From positions 1-22,733 of the forward strand of contig JBGPBV010000115.1 of the NCBI GenBank assembly GCA_041481445.1: DNA of 22,733 nt, given 5' to 3'. The stretch is from AA29 sp041481445 (GTDB lineage Bacteria; Acidobacteriota; Vicinamibacteria; Fen-336). Both the position numbers and the translations under genes were made by a program. A model generated the notes under the pieces. The model was not told where the DNA came from, did not search any database, and was given only the letters and a program-made list of their open reading frames with translations. Below are positions 15,382 through 20,641 of this stretch, one piece after another. Every line of letters begins with the position of its first letter. The first letter of the stretch is position 1.

Positions 15382-15981
15382 ATGGAGATGGCGAAGAAGG
15401 AACGAGCCCTGGTCCTGGCCGGCGCGGCGGCCCTTTTCCTGGCGGCCCCGGCCGGATCGAGGGCCCAGGGTCCGTCGGCCACCCCCGGCCACGGCGCCTG
15501 GCTGCACGTCAGGGTCGACGAGGGGGCACGCGAGGCGAAGGTTTCGGTCAACCTGCCCATCGCGGTCGTGGACGCCGCCCTCCAGGCCGCCCCCGAGACG
15601 GTGGCCTCCGGTGGACGTATCCAGCTCGGCCATTGGGGCCACCACGAAGGGCGGGACCTGTCGATCTCCGACCTCCGCCGCGCCTGGAGCGAGCTGAAGA
15701 ACGCCGGGGACACCGAGTTCGTGACCGTCGAGGAGGAGGACCAGAAGGTGCGGATCTCCCGCGCCGGCGACCTCGTCCTCGTCCACGTCGACAAGCCGGG
15801 TGGCCGCGACGAAGTGCGCGTCGAGGTGCCGATCGACGTCGTGGACGCGCTGCTCTCCGGCCAGGGCGACGAGCTCAACGTGCGGGCGGCGTTCACGCAG
15901 CTCCAGAAGCGCCGCGGCGACATCGTGCGCGTCCGCGACGACAAGTCGACCGTCCGCATCTGGATCGACGAGGGCAACTAG
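15382..15981 (+). CDS. Exported protein with two copies of a YvlB-like beta-alpha domain
   Basis: A 199-residue protein with signal peptide KKERALVLAGAAALFLAAPAGSRAQG. Two related units follow: A (about 40-128; WLHVRVDEGAREAKVSVNLPIAVVDAAL, ISDLRRAWSELKNAGDTEFVTVEEEDQKVRI) and B (about 131-198; LVLVHVDKPGGRDEVRVEVPIDVVDALL, VRAAFTQLQKRRGDIVRVRDDKSTVRIWID). The strand-strand-'LPxxLV'-helix pattern resembles the repeated element in YvlB-like proteins, but this is a resemblance only. Unit A has an inserted GHWGHH (83-88). ATG 15382 has GGAGG six bases upstream (15371-15375). A paralogue begins one base after its stop. Function unknown; an envelope-stress or structural role is a guess. Confidence 0.78.
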   Translation: MEMAKKERALVLAGAAALFLAAPAGSRAQGPSATPGHGAWLHVRVDEGAREAKVSVNLPIAVVDAALQAAPETVASGGRIQLGHWGHHEGRDLSISDLRRAWSELKNAGDTEFVTVEEEDQKVRISRAGDLVLVHVDKPGGRDEVRVEVPIDVVDALLSGQGDELNVRAAFTQLQKRRGDIVRVRDDKSTVRIWIDEGN

Positions 15982-15982
15982 C

Positions 15983-16504
15983 ATGCTGAAGATGGTCCTG
16001 GTCGGAGCCGTGGCCGTACCCGTGATCGCCGCGGGGTCGGTGGCCGCCACGGGCGTGGTGGTGGTCAACGTGACCGAGCCGCGCGGGGGGCATCACATCG
16101 TGGTGCCGGTGCCGCTGGCGCTGGCGCAGGCGGCCGCCGCCTTCGTGCCCGAGGAGAAGATGCGCCTCCACCTCGGGCACCACGCCGAGCGCTACCTGCC
16201 CGTGGCCCGCCAGGTCCTCACCGCTCTCGCCGCCGCCGAGGACGCGGAGCTGGTGCGGGTGGAGGAGCCGGGAAAGAGCGTCTCGATCCGCAAGGAGGGC
16301 GACCTCCTGCGCATCCACGTCGAGGAGCGCGACCAGCAGGTCAACGTGCAGGTCCCCCTCTCGCTGGCCCTGTCCGTGCTGCCGGAGGCGGGCGGGCAGG
16401 TCACGGCCTCCCAGGCGGTGTGGGCCCTCCAGCACGCCCGGCTCACGCAGATCGTGGACGTCCAGGGGAAGGACGGCGAGCACGTCAGCGTGACGGTGTA
16501 CTGA
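15983..16504 (+). CDS. Second exported protein with two copies of the same domain
   Basis: A 173-residue paralogue of the preceding protein. The N-terminus MLKMVLVGAVAVPVIAAGSVAATGVVVVNV is either a signal peptide or a membrane anchor. Unit A (about 25-104) reads VVVVNVTEPRGGHHIVVPVPLALAQAA ... ALAAAEDAELVRVEEPGKSVSI, and unit B (about 107-173) reads LLRIHVEERDQQVNVQVPLSLALSVL ... AVWALQHARLTQIVDVQGKDGEHVSVTV. A GHH motif (65-67) sits at the same place in unit A as GHH in the neighbour. The start lies one base after the previous stop, with GAGGG inside the upstream gene as ribosome site, so the two are co-expressed. Its 3' end overlaps the convergent VWFA-related gene by 20 bp. Confidence 0.75.
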   Translation: MLKMVLVGAVAVPVIAAGSVAATGVVVVNVTEPRGGHHIVVPVPLALAQAAAAFVPEEKMRLHLGHHAERYLPVARQVLTALAAAEDAELVRVEEPGKSVSIRKEGDLLRIHVEERDQQVNVQVPLSLALSVLPEAGGQVTASQAVWALQHARLTQIVDVQGKDGEHVSVTVY

Positions 16505-18614
16505 TCGTGAACGGCTCGCGCTGCTGGAGGTGGCCGCCGCCCGCCTCGTCGCGCACGTCGAGGACCAGCTCGTAATCGCCGTCGGCCATCCCGTCCAGGC
16601 CGAGGCCGATGAGCCGGACCACGCGGCCGTCCTGATCGGCGGCGATCCGTGACGGGGGCGCCTGGCGCACGATCGCGCCCTCCGCGCTCCGGACCTCGAG
16701 CGCGGAGGTCACGTTCGGGGCGCCCGAGCGGTCGCGCGTGGCGCCGAACACCTCGAACTCGCAATAGAGCGCGCCCGCGGGCTTGAACACGCGGTGCGCG
16801 GCCAATGCCGCGCGTGGCTTGCCGTCGTTGCCGGGAGGGCGGACGACCTGGTCGGTGACGACCGGGGTCGAGAGGCGCAGCGCGCCCGCGCGCGGCACCT
16901 CGAAGCGCTGGGCGACCGCTCCCAGCGCGCCCGTGGCCGAGTCGCGGACCACGAGCCGGGCCTGGGCCACCCCCGCCGGGAGATCGAACTCGCGCGCGAC
17001 GGAGCGCCAGCCCGGCGCCGTCCCTTCGGGCGCACGCACCTCCACCCGCTCGTCCGCGAAGAGCGTCTTGCCCGTCTCGCGCTCGGTGACGGCGACCGTC
17101 ACCTCCAGGCGGGCCGCCCGCGCGTCCCCCGAGCCCTCGAAATGGAGGTGGCCGGTGTCGAACTCGGCCGCGATCAGGACGCGAGCGGTGTCCTTGGGAC
17201 GCGGCTCGAACACGTAGGCGATCGCGCGCAGGGGGATGTCCACCGCGTCGTGCACGGAATCGAGCGCGCTCTCCACGGCGGGGGCGAGCTTCCGCGTCTC
17301 CTTGCCCGGCCCCCCCTTGCCACCTCCGGCCTTGCCCGCGCCGGACCGGGCCGCCGCTTCCGCCGCCGCCTGCAGCGTGTAGCCGCGCCGCGCGCGCACG
17401 GTGAGGCCCTCGCGCTTCACCCGGACCTGCAGCTTGCGCCACTCGCCGGGCGGCTTCCCGGGCGGGGCCGGGAAGCCGAGCATGTAGAAGACGCGCGACT
17501 CCGCGGCAATGCGCGCGGCGCCGGCGGCGGGGTCGGTGTCGACCACGGAGAAGCCGCCGGAGTCGTCGGCCAGGGTGCGCGTGCCCGCGGAATCGAGGAC
17601 CGCGTCCTCGAAGGACATGGTCCCGAAGAGGGAGGGATCGGGCGTGCCCGTGGCGTCGGACACGGACTGGGTGCCCGGCTGCGACACCAGGCCGCGCACG
17701 CTCACGAAGTACACGGCGGTGTTGGCCTCGCGGGAGGCGGCGACCACGCGGCGGGCATCCGGCCCCGAGTCCTCCAGGAACCCGTGCGAGAAGAGCAGCA
17801 GGGACTTGCGTCCGCGCACCGGGCCCAGGGCCAGCAGGCCGCGGCGCACGGTGTCGAGCACGCCGCGGACGCGCGCCTGGCGCTGGGCATCGAGGGAGGC
17901 GGCCCGGGTGCGGACCATCTGCAGGCACGACTCCGGCACGCGCTGCCCGCCGCTCGCGCTGATGCAGGCCTGGTTCTGCAGCCAGCGGGCCACCACGCGC
18001 TGGAGGACGGGCCCGCTTCCCCCACCCGCCGGCTCCCGGTTGGTGATCAGGAACGCCTCGTAGTCCGTCATCGCGTCGAACGAGAGCGAGGGATCGGCGG
18101 CCCGGCCCTTGAGGCGCGCCAGGACGGCCTGCAGATCCTGGCCGCCCTCGGGAAGGCGCGCGCTCCACCAGGCATCGCCGGTCGTCGTGGCCAGCGTGAC
18201 CTCGTCGCCCTCGCGGACCGAGCGGTCGAGGAACGCGCCGACGGCGCGGCGGGCCTCCACCGCCTCGCGGCTCGTGATCCCGGCATCGTCGACGACAAGG
18301 GCGAACGCGCGCGCGCTCGCCGGCGGCTCCCCCTCGTTGCTGGCCAGCGCGGCCGGCCGGGGCGGCTCCGGTGCCGAGGGCTCGGCCACGAAGGCCTCGA
18401 AGGAGACGATCTCCTGCGGCCGTCCGTCCTCCTCGACCACGAAGTCGTCGCGCGTGAGGCCCGATACCGGCCGCCCCTGGGCATCGACCACGACGGCATC
18501 GACGGTGACGATCTCGACCTTCGCCGGGAACGTGGGACCGGGTTGCCCGGCCGCCCCGGCGACGGCCGCCACCGCGACGACCACGGCCAGGCTCGACGGT
18601 GGACCCGATCGCAC
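16485..18614 (-). CDS. VWFA-related Acidobacterial domain protein
   Basis: A 709-residue exported protein of the 'VWFA-related' family typical of Acidobacteriota. The signal peptide is SSLAVVVAVAAVAGAAGQPG. The family N-terminal block VEIVTVDAVVVDAQGRPVSGLTRDDFVVEEDGRPQEIVSFEAF (about 33-75) precedes a von Willebrand A-like domain (about 102-340: FALVVDDAGITSREAVEARRAV, GRKSLLLFSHGF, NTAVYFVSVRGL). The usual DxSxS metal site reads D109-D-A-G-I, so metal binding is doubtful. The C-terminal half (about 430-709) is beta-rich and ends LVLDVRDEAGGGHLQQREPFTI. The GTG start has no Shine-Dalgarno but follows TATAGT by six bases. Function unknown; adhesion or scaffolding is inferred from the fold. 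Confidence 0.88.
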   Translation of the reverse strand: MRSGPPSSLAVVVAVAAVAGAAGQPGPTFPAKVEIVTVDAVVVDAQGRPVSGLTRDDFVVEEDGRPQEIVSFEAFVAEPSAPEPPRPAALASNEGEPPASARAFALVVDDAGITSREAVEARRAVGAFLDRSVREGDEVTLATTTGDAWWSARLPEGGQDLQAVLARLKGRAADPSLSFDAMTDYEAFLITNREPAGGGSGPVLQRVVARWLQNQACISASGGQRVPESCLQMVRTRAASLDAQRQARVRGVLDTVRRGLLALGPVRGRKSLLLFSHGFLEDSGPDARRVVAASREANTAVYFVSVRGLVSQPGTQSVSDATGTPDPSLFGTMSFEDAVLDSAGTRTLADDSGGFSVVDTDPAAGAARIAAESRVFYMLGFPAPPGKPPGEWRKLQVRVKREGLTVRARRGYTLQAAAEAAARSGAGKAGGGKGGPGKETRKLAPAVESALDSVHDAVDIPLRAIAYVFEPRPKDTARVLIAAEFDTGHLHFEGSGDARAARLEVTVAVTERETGKTLFADERVEVRAPEGTAPGWRSVAREFDLPAGVAQARLVVRDSATGALGAVAQRFEVPRAGALRLSTPVVTDQVVRPPGNDGKPRAALAAHRVFKPAGALYCEFEVFGATRDRSGAPNVTSALEVRSAEGAIVRQAPPSRIAADQDGRVVRLIGLGLDGMADGDYELVLDVRDEAGGGHLQQREPFTISTPSR

Positions 18615-18620
18615 TCGGGT

Positions 18621-18626
18621 ACTATA
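18621..18626 (-). promoter_or_regulatory. -10-like hexamer TATAGT, 6 nt before GTG start
   Basis: On the minus strand TATAGT is followed by ACCCGA and then the GTG of the VWFA-related gene. There is no Shine-Dalgarno and no clear -35. Transcription seven bases downstream of the hexamer would start at the G of GTG, a leaderless message. Confidence 0.5.
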
Positions 18627-18656
18627 GCCGCCCGCCAGCCTCGCGCCGGATCGATC

Positions 18657-18662
18657 TACGAT
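18657..18662 (+). promoter_or_regulatory. -10-like hexamer TACGAT, 6 nt before ATG start
   Basis: TACGAT is followed by GGAGGG and ATG 18669. The purine run touches the start codon and is too close for a ribosome site, so a leaderless start is the simpler reading. It faces away from the TATAGT of the divergent gene. Confidence 0.45.
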
Positions 18663-18668
18663 GGAGGG

Positions 18669-19367
18669 ATGGACGAGGACCCGGCCGGCCGCGCGGGGCC
18701 GGTCGTGGCGATCGTCCTGATCGCCCTGGCGCTCCCTTGCCCACCCGCGTCGTCCCAGTCTCCTTCGCCGCGGCCCTCACCCGCTCCGTCCGCGTCCCCG
18801 TCGCCCTCCGCCGCGCCGTCCGGTTCCCAGCCGATCCGGTCCTCCGTCGAGCGCGTCGTCGACAAGATGGAGAGCCAGCGCGAGGATCCGTGCAAGAAGG
18901 CGGGCGCGGAGGGCCGGCCGTGCTTTCCCGTCTCGACCACCGCCGGGCCGGTGTACTCGGTCCGCGACTCGCTCGCGGAAGCGCTCGGCAAGGGCGGCGG
19001 GCGCGCGCCCGCGGGCGCCCCCACCGTCTCGGAGATGAGCCGGTATCGCCCGGGGTCGCAGACCCCGATCGTCGGCATCACGTTCGATCCCGGCTGCATG
19101 GCGAAGTCGGCGCTCAAGAGCCTCAAGGGCAAGAACGACGTCTACTATCTCTACCGTTTGCGCGACGTGCACGGAGAGCGCGTGGCCCTCTACGATTGGA
19201 AGATCGATCCGTCGGCCTTCCAGGGCGAGGTGGCCTTCCTCGGCCGTTTCGTCGGCGAATGCGACGCGCTGGCCGCGTACCATCACGAGGAGCTGATCCA
19301 CCCGCCGAGCCCGGCGCCGAAGCCGGCCCCGCAGCCGAGCCCGAGCGCCGCGCCACGCGCGCAATGA
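18669..19367 (+). CDS. Exported proline/serine-rich protein, unknown function
   Basis: A 232-residue protein that I do not recognise. A hydrophobic N-terminal segment PVVAIVLIALALPCPPASSQ acts as signal peptide, followed by a Pro/Ser/Ala linker (about 31-56). The central domain (SSVERVVDKMESQREDPCKKAGAEGRPCFPVSTTAGPVYSVRDSLAEALG, PTVSEMSRYRPGSQTPIVGITFDPGCMAKSALKSLKGKNDVYYLYRLRDVHGERVALYDWKIDP) has three Cys. The tail is again Pro-rich (PSPAPKPAPQPSPSAAP). The linkers suggest a wall- or membrane-spanning periplasmic protein. The gap to the next gene is only four bases, so they form an operon. A downstream GTG before VAIVLIAL is an alternative start. Confidence 0.7.
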   Translation: MDEDPAGRAGPVVAIVLIALALPCPPASSQSPSPRPSPAPSASPSPSAAPSGSQPIRSSVERVVDKMESQREDPCKKAGAEGRPCFPVSTTAGPVYSVRDSLAEALGKGGGRAPAGAPTVSEMSRYRPGSQTPIVGITFDPGCMAKSALKSLKGKNDVYYLYRLRDVHGERVALYDWKIDPSAFQGEVAFLGRFVGECDALAAYHHEELIHPPSPAPKPAPQPSPSAAPRAQ

Positions 19368-19371
19368 CGCG

Positions 19372-20046
19372 ATGACCGCCCCCGCCTGCCGCTTGCACGT
19401 CGTGCTGGCGCGCGAGGCCCCGGTTGCGGTGATCCTGCGGCGCGGGCCCAGCGCCTGGTACCAGGTGATCCTCTGGCACACCGACCGTGATCGCTTCGAG
19501 GACGGGGCCTGGTTCAAGGGGCGTCTCTACGAGGAGCGCTGCGACCTCTCGCCGGACGGCCAGCTCTTCCTCTATTTCGCCCTCCAGGGCGCGCGGTGGC
19601 GGACGAGCTACAAGGGCACCTGGACGGCGGTGAGCCGGCCGCCCTGGCTGCACGCGCTCGTGCTCTGGCCCCAGGGCGACACCTGGGGCGGCGGCGGGCG
19701 ATTCATCGGCAAGAGGAAGGTGGCCCTGTTCACGGGCCTGCCGCTGGCGACGCATCCCGACCATCCGCTCGTGGGCCTCGAGGCCGTCAACGCGACCGGG
19801 ACGATCGCCGGTCCGTCCTCGTTCTTGCGGACGGCGACGCGCGATCGCGACGCGGAATGGTCCGGGCGCGATCAGGCGGGCGAGGAGGTCTTCACCTCGA
19901 AGGGGAGGCTCTTCCGGCGGCGCCGGGGCCGCGATCTCGAGCTCGCGGACTTTCGCGGCCGGACGCCGGATCCGCAGCCGGCTCCGGACTGGGCCACGGC
20001 GCCGCTGCCGCCGCTGCCGCGTCCTCGGCGCCCCCGGCGACGCTGA
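19372..20046 (+). CDS. Conserved hypothetical soluble protein, tryptophan-rich
   Basis: A 224-residue cytoplasmic protein with no signal peptide or membrane segment. Distinctive blocks are VAVILRRGPSAWYQVILWHTDRDRFEDGAWFKGRLYEERCDLSPDGQLFLYFAL, TWTAVSRPPWLHALVLWPQGDTWGGGGRFIG and a basic, Pro/Arg-rich C-terminus (PLPRPRRPRRR). The Trp-rich beta pattern with SPDGQLFLYFAL recalls a beta-propeller blade, and I recall similar hypothetical proteins in other bacteria, but no function can be assigned. ATG 19372 follows the upstream stop by four bases; another ATG at 19364 overlaps that stop but reaches a stop after three codons. Confidence 0.72.
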   Translation: MTAPACRLHVVLAREAPVAVILRRGPSAWYQVILWHTDRDRFEDGAWFKGRLYEERCDLSPDGQLFLYFALQGARWRTSYKGTWTAVSRPPWLHALVLWPQGDTWGGGGRFIGKRKVALFTGLPLATHPDHPLVGLEAVNATGTIAGPSSFLRTATRDRDAEWSGRDQAGEEVFTSKGRLFRRRRGRDLELADFRGRTPDPQPAPDWATAPLPPLPRPRRPRRR

Positions 20047-20053
20047 GCTGGGC

Positions 20054-20059
20054 TACGAT
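20054..20059 (+). promoter_or_regulatory. -10-like hexamer TACGAT, 8 nt before GTG start
   Basis: TACGAT lies inside the 21-bp gap before the S4-domain gene, eight bases from its GTG. There is no Shine-Dalgarno. It resembles the element at 18657-18662 and could give a leaderless or near-leaderless message. Confidence 0.35.
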
Positions 20060-20067
20060 CGAATTCC

Positions 20068-20487
20068 GTGGCTGCGCTGAAGTCCGAAGCGACGACGGAG
20101 GCGGCGGGGGGCGAGCGGCTCGACCTCTGGCTCGACGTCGCCTGCCTGTTCAAGACGCGGTCGGAAGCGCAGCGGGCCTGCCGCGGCGGCAAGGTGGACG
20201 TGAACGGGCAGGCCGCGCGCCCGAACAAGCTCGTGCGGACGGGCGACCTCGTGGTCATCACGCGGGGAGGCGGACGCCGCCAGACCGTGATGGTGCTCGG
20301 CACCGCCGAGCACCACATCCCCAAGGCCGAGGCCCGCGCGCTCTACGAGGACCGGACGCCGCCGCCCACGCCGGAACAGGTGGAGGCGCGGCAGTTCGAG
20401 CGCGCGTGGCGGGCGTCCACTCCCAAGGGCGCGCCCGACCGGCGAGATCGACGGCGGCTACGGCGTCTCAAGGAGCAGCCCGATTGA
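20068..20487 (+). CDS. S4-domain RNA-binding protein, Hsp15-like
   Basis: A 139-residue protein with one S4 domain (about 17-62: RLDLWLDVACLFKTRSEAQRACRGGKVDVNGQAARPNKLVRTGDLVVI) and a charged, basic C-terminal tail (APDRRDRRRLRRLKEQ). The arrangement and length fit Hsp15 (HslR), which in E. coli binds 50S subunits carrying a stranded nascent chain after heat shock. By family knowledge it acts on ribosomal RNA in the cytoplasm. The GTG start is the only one that keeps the full S4 domain with a short leader. It lies 21 bp after the preceding stop on the same strand. Confidence 0.85.
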   Translation: MAALKSEATTEAAGGERLDLWLDVACLFKTRSEAQRACRGGKVDVNGQAARPNKLVRTGDLVVITRGGGRRQTVMVLGTAEHHIPKAEARALYEDRTPPPTPEQVEARQFERAWRASTPKGAPDRRDRRRLRRLKEQPD

Positions 20488-20641
20488 AGCTCGAGCCATG
20501 AAAGGGAACGCGAATGGATGACCGCCCGACGCTACATACGAGGAGCTTTCGGCCTCTCCTTCGCCGCGGTAAGATCATCGGTCGGGCCCCGCGCATCCGG
20601 GCCACACATTCAAACTCATGAATCCTGAGGGAGAGCGATCG

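Noticed and set aside
20541..20564. Weak hairpin in the gap after the S4-domain gene
   Set aside because: The best stem is four base pairs with a nine-base loop and no T-tract, not enough to call a terminator.
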